Assembly: GCA_013177855.1 (NCBI GenBank)
Contig: JABLYA010000001.1
Coordinates: 1,591,573 to 1,655,572 of the forward strand
Length of the DNA: 64,000 bases
Source: Ignavibacteria bacterium
GTDB lineage: Bacteria; Bacteroidota; Ignavibacteria; Ch128b
Direction: 5' to 3'
Of the stretch, positions 34,433 to 43,756 are shown piece by piece. The notes below the pieces were generated by a model. That model did no database searches, was not told the origin of the DNA, and saw nothing but the letters and a program-made list of their open reading frames with translations. Position 1 is the first letter of the stretch, and every line of letters starts with the position of its first letter. A program made the translations under genes and the position numbers.

Positions 34433-36523
34433 ATGAAAAAACTCTTTACAATTTTGTTCTTGATTTCATTTGTGACTGGATTATTTGCTCAAAGAGCAAA
34501 TATTAAAATAGAACCAGTCACTCCCGAAAGACTTCATAAACTTGGCTTCCCAACTCAATCTGTTTCAAGTGGTTTACCAGTAGTTGGAGCTGAGACCTAT
34601 GTTTATCTTTCGGCTCAGAACATTGGAAATACTGAGCCTATAACATCTGCAGTATGGGAGTTTACATCAAAACCAAGTGGTTCAACTGCAGCATTTACAT
34701 ATCCGTATTCAGATAATAGCTGGGCTTATTTCCTGGCAGATAAAACAGGTGCATACAATGTAAAACTCACCATTACAACTGCCTCAGGAACCGACGATAC
34801 AACAATTACAATTTATGCTGCAAGATATGTTGGCGTCGGTAATTTCGATGGTGTTCCGGCTCAATATCCAAATTGTATGTCCTGTCATGGTGCGATGCCT
34901 AAATTCACAGAAATCTTTAATCGCTGGAAAAATTCAGGACATGCTTTAAGATTTAAAATTGGCATTGACGGAAATCCCGCCTATTATTCAAGCAGCTGTT
35001 TTAAATGCCATACAGTCGGATACAATCATGATTTAGCAGCAAATAACAATGGTTTTGATGATGTTGCTGCTCAATTAGGCTGGGATTGGAATAACTGGAA
35101 ACCAGCAAAACCAGGTAACTGGGATTCATTAAAAACAAAGTATCCAGCCCTGGTCCAATTTGCAACAATTGGTTGTGAAAATTGTCATGGCGCTGGAAGT
35201 GAGCACACAATGGGTGGAAGCAAAGAAAAAGTTGCAATTTCATATAACTCTGGTGCTTGCGGTCAATGCCATGATGAACCGTGGAGACATAACAGATATG
35301 CTCAATGGGAATATTCTGGACACTCTGAAGCAATTTGGTCAAATTCATTTGCTCAGAGTTCTGGTTCAGATTATATGAGCAATAATCTTAATAACTGTAT
35401 CCGTTGCCATGATGGTCGAGGATTTGTAAACTTCACAAAAGGACAACCAACCGATACAAAAGGAATGATTGAGGCACAACAAGTAAAAATTGGTTGCCCA
35501 ACTTGTCATGATCCTCATGGTAATGATCAAGAATATAGTTTAAGAAAAATTCCTGCAGGTGCAGATACACTTGCAAACGGTCAGCAAATTACTCTCGGTG
35601 GTAAAGGTAAGCTTTGTATGAGTTGTCATATTGCAAGAAGAAATGCTGCAACTTATGTTCTTACCAATGTTACTTCTCAACACTGGGGTCCACATTATTC
35701 AACTCAGGGTGATGTTTTCTTGGGTACAAATGCAGCAGACTTTGGAACTGGATTTATTAGCTCATCTCATAAATATGTTGTTCAAGATGGATGTGTTGGA
35801 TGTCATATGGCAGCCACAACTGATACCGGTACGGTCACTCGCGATCGAGTTGGTGGACATAGCTGGAAATTACGTGATGAAGAAAATAATTATGAGCATG
35901 TTAAAGCATGCCAAACATGTCATGGACCACAAATCCAAAGCTTTGATGATTTCATCGCTGCTGCTGATTTTGATGGGGATGGAAATATCGAAAGTATCAG
36001 AAATGAAGTTTTAGGATTAATGAAAAATCTGAGAATTGCTTTACCACCAGTTGGAATTGATTCTATCAGCTGGCAGATGATTCGAGATGCAAATGATTTG
36101 AATATGAGAAAAGCTTATTTCAATTATAGATTGATTGATGGCGATGGCAGCCTTGGAATGCACAATACCAAATTCACAATTGATGTTTTGAGAAAATCTA
36201 TTGCAATTCTGACTGGTGTCGAAGTCGTTGATAATAACATTCCAACAACCTTTGACTTAAGTCAGAATTATCCGAACCCATTCAACCCATCGACTGAAAT
36301 TAAATTCGCAATACCAAAGACAGAAAAAGTTAGAATTTCAATTTATAACTCCATTGGAAAACTTGTGAAAGTTTTAGTTGATGATAATTTAACTCCAGGA
36401 ACTTACAAAGTTACCTGGAATGGTGATGACAACCGTGGTCAGAAAGTATCCAGTGGTGTATATCTCTACAGATTAGAAACACCATCATTCCAGTCAACAA
36501 AGAAAATGGTTCTGTTGAAGTAA
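34433..36523 (+). CDS. Nonaheme c-type cytochrome with T9SS type A sorting domain
   Basis: A 696-residue exported cytochrome. A signal peptide (about 1-19) is followed by a PKD/Ig-like domain (about residues 25-135, TYVYLSAQN...ITIYAARYV). Nine CXXCH heme sites then lie between Cys148 and about residue 497: CMSCH, CFKCH, CENCH, CGQCH, CIRCH, CPTCH, CMSCH, CVGCH and CQTCH. The C-terminal 85 residues are a T9SS type A sorting domain (SQNYPNPFNPST, ending KKMVLLK). It would thus be placed outside the outer membrane, consistent with extracellular electron transfer or a surface reductase role. No other redox gene is adjacent. The substrate is unknown. Confidence 0.93.
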   Translation: MKKLFTILFLISFVTGLFAQRANIKIEPVTPERLHKLGFPTQSVSSGLPVVGAETYVYLSAQNIGNTEPITSAVWEFTSKPSGSTAAFTYPYSDNSWAYFLADKTGAYNVKLTITTASGTDDTTITIYAARYVGVGNFDGVPAQYPNCMSCHGAMPKFTEIFNRWKNSGHALRFKIGIDGNPAYYSSSCFKCHTVGYNHDLAANNNGFDDVAAQLGWDWNNWKPAKPGNWDSLKTKYPALVQFATIGCENCHGAGSEHTMGGSKEKVAISYNSGACGQCHDEPWRHNRYAQWEYSGHSEAIWSNSFAQSSGSDYMSNNLNNCIRCHDGRGFVNFTKGQPTDTKGMIEAQQVKIGCPTCHDPHGNDQEYSLRKIPAGADTLANGQQITLGGKGKLCMSCHIARRNAATYVLTNVTSQHWGPHYSTQGDVFLGTNAADFGTGFISSSHKYVVQDGCVGCHMAATTDTGTVTRDRVGGHSWKLRDEENNYEHVKACQTCHGPQIQSFDDFIAAADFDGDGNIESIRNEVLGLMKNLRIALPPVGIDSISWQMIRDANDLNMRKAYFNYRLIDGDGSLGMHNTKFTIDVLRKSIAILTGVEVVDNNIPTTFDLSQNYPNPFNPSTEIKFAIPKTEKVRISIYNSIGKLVKVLVDDNLTPGTYKVTWNGDDNRGQKVSSGVYLYRLETPSFQSTKKMVLLK

Positions 36524-36545
36524 GCTGTGGGGAGGTCAAGTTACT

Positions 36546-36575
36546 AAGTCCCGCCTTTGTGCGGGACTTTTTATT
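36546..36575 (+). terminator. Rho-independent terminator
   Basis: A perfect 9-bp stem, AAGTCCCGC and GCGGGACTT, with a 6-nt loop followed by TTTTATTTT, 23 bases after the cytochrome stop codon. Confidence 0.92.
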
Positions 36576-36813
36576 TTAAATTTCTTTGAAAGGTATTCAT
36601 TTAGTTAGAGTTCAATCAAATCCTTATCGAAAATCAGTTATTTTTTAATGAAAAGTATTTTTCCATAATGAACAAAAATTTTGAAACCAACTTTTATGTT
36701 TTGAATTTAATTGGTTGGTAATTTTTAGTTAATTGTATACATTCTCTTAATCAATTAAATTTGCCAATAGTTAATAAATTTTCCCTCTAATAAATCTCAG
36801 GAAAAAGTGAAAG

Positions 36814-38166
36814 ATGAATAAACAGAAGATTTATATTGAGACTTATGGCTGTCAGATGAACCTGGCTGATACAGAAATAGTTCAGGGTGTTCTGAAAAGA
36901 AATGGTTATGAACTTACCAGTGATGCTGAACAGGCGGATGTTGTTCTAATCAATACCTGTGCAATAAGGGAACACGCTGAAGAAAGAATTTATGGAAGAC
37001 TTGGTGCTTTTCGTGCAATTAAAAAACACAAACCAAACCTTGTCGTCGGTATTTTAGGATGTATGGCTGAGAGGCTACGTTCAAAATTAATTGAAGAAGA
37101 AAAAATAGTTGACCTTATAGTTGGCCCTGATGAATATCGTCGTGTACCAGAATTAATTGATAACGCTTTGATTGGTGAAAAAGGAATTGCTGTCAGATTG
37201 AGCAAAACAGAAACTTATGATGATATTGAACCATACCGCGAAGATGGAATTTCTGCCTGGATTGCTGTGATGCGTGGCTGCGATAAGTTTTGTACTTTTT
37301 GTGTTGTCCCATTCACAAGAGGCAGAGAAAGAAGCCGACCACTTCAAAGTATTGTAAATGAAGTTAAAGCTTTAAGTGAAAGAGGATTTAAAGAAGTTAA
37401 TTTACTCGGACAAAATGTTAACTCTTACCGTGACGGCAATTATGATTTTGCTGATTTACTTGCTGCAGTTGCTAAAGTTGACCCTACGATGAGAGTTAGA
37501 TTTACTACTTCACATCCTCAAGATTTTTCTGATAAACTAATTTATACAATTGCTGAACACGAAAACATTTGTAATTACATTCATTTGCCAATTCAATCGG
37601 GTTCAAATAGAATTCTAAAGTTAATGAATAGAACCTACACAGTTGAGCATTACCTCGAAAGAATTGAAAAAGCTCGAAAGGTTATTCCAGGTGTTAGTTT
37701 CTCTACAGATATCATCGCTGGATTTCCAACTGAAACAGAAGAAGATCATAAAATGACATTAGATATATTACGTGAAGTTCGATACGATGGTGCGTTTATG
37801 TTCAAATACTCAGCAAGAGAAAGAACCAAAGCTTATGAAATGGGTGATGATGTACCTGATGAAGTAAAAACTCGTCGTTTAAATGAAATAATTGAACTTC
37901 AGCAAAAAATATCTTATGAGATTAATCAGACATTAATTGGAAAAACTGTTGAAGTGCTTGTTGAAGACTTCAGCAAGAAATCAAAAGATTTTTATATGGG
38001 ACGAACCGATACAAATAAAATCGTTATCCTTCCAAAAGATGGATTAAATATCGGAGATTACTGCTTAGCTACTATTACCAGAGCCAATTCAGCAACCCTA
38101 TTTGCCAGTAAAGCCGAGAAGATTGAAAAAAAGTTTGCTGAGTTTTCTTCTTATGAAAAGAATTAA
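36814..38166 (+). CDS. miaB: tRNA-2-methylthio-N6-dimethylallyladenosine synthase
   Basis: A radical SAM methylthiotransferase that adds a methylthio group to i6A37 in tRNAs, 450 residues. The auxiliary 4Fe-4S ligands are Cys13 (YGCQMNLAD), Cys49 (NTCAIREHA) and Cys about 83 (GCMAERL). The radical SAM cluster is CDKFCTFC. The start ETYGCQMN and VVPFTRGRERSRP distinguish MiaB from RimO, which occurs separately at 48585. The C-terminal TRAM domain covers about residues 378-440. The next gene overlaps by 14 bases. Confidence 0.96.
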   Translation: MNKQKIYIETYGCQMNLADTEIVQGVLKRNGYELTSDAEQADVVLINTCAIREHAEERIYGRLGAFRAIKKHKPNLVVGILGCMAERLRSKLIEEEKIVDLIVGPDEYRRVPELIDNALIGEKGIAVRLSKTETYDDIEPYREDGISAWIAVMRGCDKFCTFCVVPFTRGRERSRPLQSIVNEVKALSERGFKEVNLLGQNVNSYRDGNYDFADLLAAVAKVDPTMRVRFTTSHPQDFSDKLIYTIAEHENICNYIHLPIQSGSNRILKLMNRTYTVEHYLERIEKARKVIPGVSFSTDIIAGFPTETEEDHKMTLDILREVRYDGAFMFKYSARERTKAYEMGDDVPDEVKTRRLNEIIELQQKISYEINQTLIGKTVEVLVEDFSKKSKDFYMGRTDTNKIVILPKDGLNIGDYCLATITRANSATLFASKAEKIEKKFAEFSSYEKN

Positions 38167-38893
38167 TCAATTGATTATAAAATTCCTGATTTATCTTTTT
38201 ATATCTGTAAATTTTTTATTTGCTCAATCACTCGATTTGAAGAAAGTCATTCAGGATATTGAAAGAGGAGAAACAGAAAAAGCAAATATAATTTTAGTAA
38301 GTCTCGAAAAAGATAATCCCAATTCACTTGAAGTAAAATATCTCAGAGCTTTACTGAACGAAAATGGTGATGAAGCCGCCAAGCTTTATAAAGAAATTGT
38401 TTTTTCTTCAGATGTTTCCGATTTGAAAGACGATGCTTTATTTAAACTTTATCAGTATTATTATGCACGTGCAGAATTTAGTGAGTCCGATAAGTATGCA
38501 AGAATGTTGAAGGAATCATTCCCAGAGTCTGAATATTTAAATTATTTGCAGAGAAAGAATTTATCTCAATCAAGGCTTCAAGTACAGCAAAATTTTGAAC
38601 AAAAAATTTTAAACGATACATCCCGTAACATAAGTCAATCAGAACAAACTCAACCGATCTCTAATTCTAATTTCTCAATTCAGGTTGGAGCTTTTTCTAC
38701 TTACTCTAATGCAGTAAGATTTGCATCTCAATTTCAAAAATACCCCACTAAAATTTCTGAGAAAGAAACAAACGGGAGAAAATTTTTCATCGTTATGGTC
38801 GGAAGCTACGCCACCGAGACGGAAGCACGAAATGCACTCCAAACATTGAAAAATCAATACAAAGTGGATGGAATTATTGTTTCATTACAATAA
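38153..38893 (+). CDS. Exported TPR-like and SPOR domain protein
   Basis: A 246-residue protein with an N-terminal signal or anchor segment (LIIKFLIYLFISVNFLFA), a TPR-like helical part (about residues 25-130) and a C-terminal SPOR domain (about 175-246, NFSIQVGAFSTYSNAVRF, KFFIVMVGSYATETEAR). SPOR domains bind denuded peptidoglycan at the division site. I start at ATG 38153 because the 17 residues upstream lie in miaB and break the signal peptide. It is coupled to miaB by a 14-base overlap. Partner proteins are unknown. Confidence 0.85.
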   Translation: MKRINQLIIKFLIYLFISVNFLFAQSLDLKKVIQDIERGETEKANIILVSLEKDNPNSLEVKYLRALLNENGDEAAKLYKEIVFSSDVSDLKDDALFKLYQYYYARAEFSESDKYARMLKESFPESEYLNYLQRKNLSQSRLQVQQNFEQKILNDTSRNISQSEQTQPISNSNFSIQVGAFSTYSNAVRFASQFQKYPTKISEKETNGRKFFIVMVGSYATETEARNALQTLKNQYKVDGIIVSLQ

Positions 38894-38999
38894 AATAACC
38901 CCAGGAACGAGAACATTTCACTCCTTAATCTACAAGAAAATTAGAATGCAATTACTTAATTTTGTTAGCCTTTCAGTCTTTTTATTTTGAATTATATTT

Positions 39000-40118
39000 A
39001 TGATTGATCACAGGGAATTTCAAAAGAAATTTGGGATTTGTTATCGCTCTCAAATAATGAAAGAGATGGTTGAAGTTATCCATCAAGTAGCGCCGACTGA
39101 TATTACTGTTTTAATTCAGGGTGAGAGCGGAGTGGGGAAAGAACTTGTAGCTCGTGCAATTCACGGATTGAGTCCAAGAGCAAATAAAAAAATGCTTAGT
39201 GTTAATTGCGGCGCAATACCCGAAGGTTTAATTGAAAGTGAATTATTTGGTCATCAAAGAGGAGCTTTTACTGGTGCAGTTGATTCAAGGAAAGGTTACT
39301 TTGAACTTGCTGATGGAGGAACTCTCTTTCTTGATGAAATAGGAGAGCTTCCACTTTCGCTTCAGGTTAAATTTTTAAGAGTTTTAGAGACAAAAGAGAT
39401 TCTTCGCCTCGGTGCCGAAACTGTCATTAAAGTTGATGTAAGATTTATAACCGCAACAAATAAAGACCTAGCCCTCGAAGTTGCAAAAAAAAGATTCCGC
39501 GAGGATTTATATTATCGTTTAAGAACTGTAATGATAGAAATTCCACCATTAAGAAAAAGAAAAGAAGATATTCCAATTTTGGTTGATAAGTTTTTAGAAG
39601 ATTTTTGCGAGAGAAATAAAATTCCAAAACTTGAAGTAGCGCCGGAGACTTATGATTATTTGATGGAATACTCCTGGCCTGGAAATGTTCGTGAATTAAA
39701 AAATGCGGTTGAATCAGCGGCTGCTTTAAATAAAACTGGAATTCTGAGAATCGAAGATTTTGAGAAATACTTAATTCCAATCAAATATGATGATAAAGAT
39801 CGTAACCTTCCTGTTTTTCTAAATAAACCAAGTGATGCTGCGGATCGCGAATTTATATACCGTGCATTATTTGAAATCAAAAAAGATTTGATGGAAATTA
39901 AAGACATCCTCATCAATCGTCAGCAAAAAGTTGAAGAGGAAATTCCCGTTTCGGAGCATTTGCCGTTAATTCCAATGAAAGATCTCGAAAAAGAATCTAT
40001 CAAAAATGCATTAATTAGAACTAACTTTGATAAAAAGAAAGCAGCTGAACTTCTTGGAATCAGTCTTAGAACACTATATCGAAAATTAAAAGAACTTCAA
40101 TTGAATGAAAACGAGTAA
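39000..40118 (+). CDS. Sigma-54-dependent transcriptional activator without receiver domain
   Basis: A 372-residue bEBP. The AAA+ domain (about residues 10-250) has Walker A GESGVGKE, the sigma-54 contact loop GAFTGA at residues 88-93 and Walker [14 protein letters not shown]. The arginine-finger region [10 protein letters not shown] follows. A Fis-type helix-turn-helix is at the C-terminus ([21 protein letters not shown]). The N-terminal regulatory domain is missing, so activity must be controlled by another protein or by expression, as in PspF. It overlaps lptE by 14 bases, which hints at envelope control. No sigma-54 promoter (TGGCAC-N5-TTGCA) was seen in the window. Confidence 0.92.
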   Translation: MIDHREFQKKFGICYRSQIMKEMVEVIHQVAPTDITVLIQGESGVGKELVARAIHGLSPRANKKMLSVNCGAIPEGLIESELFGHQRGAFTGAVDSRKGYFELADGGTLFLDEIGELPLSLQVKFLRVLETKEILRLGAETVIKVDVRFITATNKDLALEVAKKRFREDLYYRLRTVMIEIPPLRKRKEDIPILVDKFLEDFCERNKIPKLEVAPETYDYLMEYSWPGNVRELKNAVESAAALNKTGILRIEDFEKYLIPIKYDDKDRNLPVFLNKPSDAADREFIYRALFEIKKDLMEIKDILINRQQKVEEEIPVSEHLPLIPMKDLEKESIKNALIRTNFDKKKAAELLGISLRTLYRKLKELQLNENE

Positions 40119-40605
40119 TTTAATAAGCTATTTTCTGTTGAGTTTAATTCTCTTTGGATGTTCGTATTCATTTACTGGTTCGTCTATACCTTCGGATATG
40201 AAAACTATCGCAATTCCTGTCTTTGACGATTTAAGCGGATACACCGAAGCAGGTTTGCGTGAAAATCTTACAAACTTATTAATACAAAAATTTATTCAGG
40301 ATAATTCACTTCAAGTTGTTGATCGGAAATATTCTGATACAATTCTTGAAGGGGTAATTCTCTCTGTTAGAGATGAGCCTTTTGTAATTGCTGGAAATGA
40401 GCAGGTAAATTCGCGTAGAGTATTGGTTCAGGTCAAAGTTCGCTTTTCTGATCAACGGAGCAAAAAACAATACTGGGAACGAAATTTTTCTCAATATGCT
40501 GATTACTCAGCTGAAGGTGGAATTTTTGCAAAACAGCAGGCTATTCAAAAAGCAATAGAAAACTTAACTGAAGATATTTTAATTTCAACAGTATCAGATT
40601 GGTAA
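40105..40605 (+). CDS. lptE: LptE-family LPS-assembly lipoprotein
   Basis: A 166-residue lipoprotein. The signal peptide ends in the lipobox LFGC with Cys about residue 19. The mature part starts [22 protein letters not shown] and continues [15 protein letters not shown], a pattern seen in the Bacteroidota-type LptE family. LptE plugs the LptD barrel and delivers LPS to the outer leaflet. It overlaps the sigma-54 activator by 14 bases and is followed by a polysaccharide-synthase-like GT2 gene. Confidence 0.85.
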   Translation: MKTSNLISYFLLSLILFGCSYSFTGSSIPSDMKTIAIPVFDDLSGYTEAGLRENLTNLLIQKFIQDNSLQVVDRKYSDTILEGVILSVRDEPFVIAGNEQVNSRRVLVQVKVRFSDQRSKKQYWERNFSQYADYSAEGGIFAKQQAIQKAIENLTEDILISTVSDW

Positions 40606-40622
40606 AATAAGAGAGGTCAAAA

Positions 40623-42092
40623 TTGGCAATTGAAGATATAATACTAACAGCATACTTAATAACGCTTTCCATTTTGTTCTTTTATGGAATGCATGGTTTC
40701 TTTCTGGTTTATCTCTACAATAAATTCGGGAATGTAAAATTTGAACCTAAAGGGAAATTCGAAGAACTTCCAAAGGTTTGCATTCAGCTTCCAACTTATA
40801 ATGAAGCTCTTGTTGTAGACAGGTTGATTGAAGCTGTTTGTAAAATGAATTACCCAAAAGAGAAAATGGAAATTCAGGTTCTCGATGATTCTACTGATGA
40901 GACGCAAGAGGTTTTGAAAAAAATTGTTGAAGAAAAAAAGAAAGAGGGCTTCAATATAATTTACCACCACCGGGATAATAGAATTGGTTATAAAGCTGGT
41001 GCTTTAAAGGAAGGACTGGAAATGACCGACGCTGAGTATGTTGCAATTTTTGATGCTGATTTCATTCCTAATCCTGAATTTTTGAATCGAACAATTCATT
41101 ATTTCACAGATCCAAAAGTTGGAATGGTCCAAACTCGATGGGAACATTTGAACGATGAATATTCACTTCTTACTCGGGCTCAGGCATTAGCTCTTGATGG
41201 ACATTTTGTGATGGAACAACAGGTTAGAAACAAAGCTGGATTTTTCATTAACTTTAATGGAACAGCTGGGATCTGGCGAAAGGCTTGTATCATTGATGCC
41301 GGTAACTGGCAGCCCGATACATTAACTGAAGATCTTGACTTAAGTTATCGTGCTCAATTAAGAGGCTGGAAATTTATTTTCATAAATGATTTCACTTCAC
41401 CTTCAGAATTGCCAATTGAAATTAATGCTTTAAAAAATCAACAATTTAGATGGACGAAGGGCGCAATCGAAACAGCAAAGAAAATTCTTCCACTTGTCTG
41501 GAAATCAAGTATTCCGCTTAAATTAAAATTGTATTCAACTTTTCATTTAACAATGAATATTGTTTTCCCTCTAATTGTGATTGCTGGATTGCTTGCTGTT
41601 CCACTTGTCTATGTGAAAAATACTGGTAATTATGATGAGTACTTTGCTTTTATGTCGATTTTCACTCTTGCATTTATAAGTTCATTTTTGATGTATATGT
41701 ATTCTCAGAAAGATATTTATCCCGATTGGAAAAGAAGAATTTATCTTTTCCCTGTCTTTATGGCAGGAAGTATGGGCTTTGCACTTAATAATACAAAAGC
41801 AGTTATCGAAGGACTTTTGAACAAAAAAAGTGAATTTGTCCGTACACCAAAATTTAGAATAGAAACAGATAAAGATAATCCACATCCAAAGAAGAAAAAA
41901 TACGCTGTCACAAAAATCAGCCCGATGATAATTTTAGAATTAGTTTTTGCTTTATGGGCATTATTTGGTATAGGTTTAGCTGCTTATTATACTGAGATCA
42001 CAGCAATTCCTTTCTTATCAATGTACTTTTTAGGTTATGGTGTGATTGCCGTAATGTCAATCAAACATGCACTTGATAGTAAATATGAGTAA
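40623..42092 (+). CDS. Membrane-bound family 2 glycosyltransferase (CESA/BcsA-like)
   Basis: A 489-residue processive-type GT2 enzyme. One N-terminal membrane helix (about residues 5-27) precedes the catalytic domain with the substrate DxD (AIFDADFIPN), the base-bearing TEDLDLSYR and the acceptor motif QQFRW. Several helices follow after residue 300. This is the layout of cellulose/mannan synthase-like and ceramide glucosyltransferase-like enzymes. The product is unknown. The start is TTG 40623, 7 bases after an AGAGAGG ribosome site; no ATG offers a better beginning. It lies between lptE and a TPR gene that overlaps by 8 bases. Confidence 0.85.
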   Translation: MAIEDIILTAYLITLSILFFYGMHGFFLVYLYNKFGNVKFEPKGKFEELPKVCIQLPTYNEALVVDRLIEAVCKMNYPKEKMEIQVLDDSTDETQEVLKKIVEEKKKEGFNIIYHHRDNRIGYKAGALKEGLEMTDAEYVAIFDADFIPNPEFLNRTIHYFTDPKVGMVQTRWEHLNDEYSLLTRAQALALDGHFVMEQQVRNKAGFFINFNGTAGIWRKACIIDAGNWQPDTLTEDLDLSYRAQLRGWKFIFINDFTSPSELPIEINALKNQQFRWTKGAIETAKKILPLVWKSSIPLKLKLYSTFHLTMNIVFPLIVIAGLLAVPLVYVKNTGNYDEYFAFMSIFTLAFISSFLMYMYSQKDIYPDWKRRIYLFPVFMAGSMGFALNNTKAVIEGLLNKKSEFVRTPKFRIETDKDNPHPKKKKYAVTKISPMIILELVFALWALFGIGLAAYYTEITAIPFLSMYFLGYGVIAVMSIKHALDSKYE

Positions 42093-42729
42093 TTCTAAAG
42101 AACTTACTTTGGATAGAATTCGCAACTTGATGAAAGATAATCCTGATTCTCCTTTATTTGCGAGATATGCGGATTTACTTTTTCAGAAGGGACTAATTAA
42201 TGAAGCTTTAATTGTAATTGAGAATGGATTGAAGAAGCACAAACTTTATTCAACTGCGTACATTGTATATGCTAAAATTTTACTCCAAAAAGGAAGGGAC
42301 AAAGAAGCTCTCGAAAATTTGAAAAAAGTTCTAAAGCTCTCCCCTTCTTGTCCCGCTGCAAAAGCATTAATTGATAAAATAGAACACAAAGATTTTCGTA
42401 AAAGGATGAAGGGGGAAGGTAGTGATGTAATTTCAGAACCACTTATCCGTAAGAGGAAATCCGTGACCAAGAATGAAATTGAATCAATAATTGAAAAATT
42501 CGAAAATGCCGAATCACTTATAATTAAAGCTGACCCAAATTTTAATAAGCAATATCAGCCACCAGATGAAACACCAGAAATTGTAACCGAAACGATGTAT
42601 CACATTTTAGTTAATCAAGGTTTATATGACAAGGCTTACAATGTCTTACAAAAACTTATTCTCAAAAATCCAACCCGAAGAGATTATTACGAGCAACAGC
42701 TAAATTGGATTAAACAAAAATTAACTTAA
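42085..42729 (+). CDS. TPR-repeat protein, cytoplasmic
   Basis: A protein of about 214 residues with three or four TPR repeats (LFARYADLLFQKGLINEALIVIENGLKKH and the next ALENLKKVLKLSPSCPAAKAL) and a second, separate repeat at the C-terminus. I start at ATG 42085, which overlaps the GT2 stop in ATGAGTAA, rather than 42067. There is no signal peptide. It may be an adaptor for the preceding glycosyltransferase; this rests on position only. Confidence 0.75.
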   Translation: MSNSKELTLDRIRNLMKDNPDSPLFARYADLLFQKGLINEALIVIENGLKKHKLYSTAYIVYAKILLQKGRDKEALENLKKVLKLSPSCPAAKALIDKIEHKDFRKRMKGEGSDVISEPLIRKRKSVTKNEIESIIEKFENAESLIIKADPNFNKQYQPPDETPEIVTETMYHILVNQGLYDKAYNVLQKLILKNPTRRDYYEQQLNWIKQKLT

Positions 42730-43160
42730 AAGTCATTTCAGTAGATTTAAATTCAATAAACGAGCTTCTTTTAATAACTATTTGATCGAATTTTGGTTTA
42801 CGATAAACAAAATTTTAATTGAATAAAGCTGTATATTTCTATCATCTTTGATGATGACTTAAAAATTTTATTTCAATAATTAGTGCTGATAAATCTATTT
42901 CATTTAGGCTGGTGCTGTTTTTAATTTCAAAAAAAGCAAGAAAAAATATTTCAAGTTTCAAAAATCTTTTTAGTAAAAATTTGAGACTATTTATTAAAGT
43001 AGAAATTGGAATTCAAATCAGAGAGTTGTTTAAGCTTAATGTGAAACAGCAGGCTTTCACATTTCAAAATGTAATTCAAAGTGTAAAGAATCATTAGTAA
43101 ATTTTTCACTAGAAAATCATCTTAATTCACTAAATTTTGAAAAATATTGTACGATTACGG
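42730..43160. other. Intergenic region, nothing recognised
   Basis: A gap of about 430 bases without a supported gene. A 61-codon open frame at 42912-43097 is of low complexity and has no ribosome site, so I do not call it. A small hairpin ATCATC-TTT-GATGAT lies at 42841-42855. The start of the downstream gene is uncertain here. Confidence 0.45.
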
Positions 43161-43748
43161 ATGAATTATCAACGCGTCAATCCTGATTTCTTCAAAGGAC
43201 CAACCGAAAAAGTTGCTAAAAAATTATTGGGTAAAATTTTAGTTAGAGTTATCAAAGGAAAAATATTATCCGGTAAAATTGTAGAAACTGAAGCATATCT
43301 TGATGAAAATGATCTTGCTTCCCATTCCGCTGTTGGAATGACTGAGAGAAATAAAGTAATGTTTGGTGAAGCGGGACTTGCTTATGTTTATTTCACTTAT
43401 GGAATGCACTATTGCTTTAATGTTGTAACAGGTGAAAAGGGTAAAGGCTCTGCTGTTTTAATTCGAGCAATTGAACCAATAGAAGGAATTGATTTAATGA
43501 AGAAATTCAGAAAGAAAGAAGATCTCAATATTTTGACAAACGGTCCTGCTAAACTCTGCCAGGCATTAAATATCGATAAGAGACTAAATGGTGTGGATTT
43601 AAAATCATCAAATGAAATTTTTATTGCAGAACCATTCAATAAAGAAAATTTTGAAATAGTTGTATCTAAGAGAATTGGAATTGAAAAATCAAAAGACCTT
43701 CCTTTAAGGTTTTATATTAAGGAAAACAAATTTGTCTCTAAGAAGTAG
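43161..43748 (+). CDS. DNA-3-methyladenine glycosylase (AAG/MPG family)
   Basis: A base-excision repair enzyme of the mammalian AAG type, removing alkylated purines and possibly hypoxanthine, about 195 residues. The family motifs LLGKILVRV, VETEAYLDENDLASHSAVG, VMFGEAGLAYVYFTYGMHYCFNVVT and LTNGPAKLCQAL are all present. The Glu of VETEAY is the catalytic base equivalent. I prefer ATG 43161; TTG 43137 would add eight residues. Confidence 0.9.
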   Translation: MNYQRVNPDFFKGPTEKVAKKLLGKILVRVIKGKILSGKIVETEAYLDENDLASHSAVGMTERNKVMFGEAGLAYVYFTYGMHYCFNVVTGEKGKGSAVLIRAIEPIEGIDLMKKFRKKEDLNILTNGPAKLCQALNIDKRLNGVDLKSSNEIFIAEPFNKENFEIVVSKRIGIEKSKDLPLRFYIKENKFVSKK

Positions 43749-43756
43749 AACAGACA

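Noticed and set aside
35001-36014. Alternative-frame reading frames within the cytochrome gene
   Set aside because: They lack heme motifs and signal peptides, and the certain cytochrome frame explains the region.
42912-43097. 61-codon open frame in the gap before the AAG glycosylase
   Set aside because: Low-complexity basic peptide without a ribosome site or neighbours in register.
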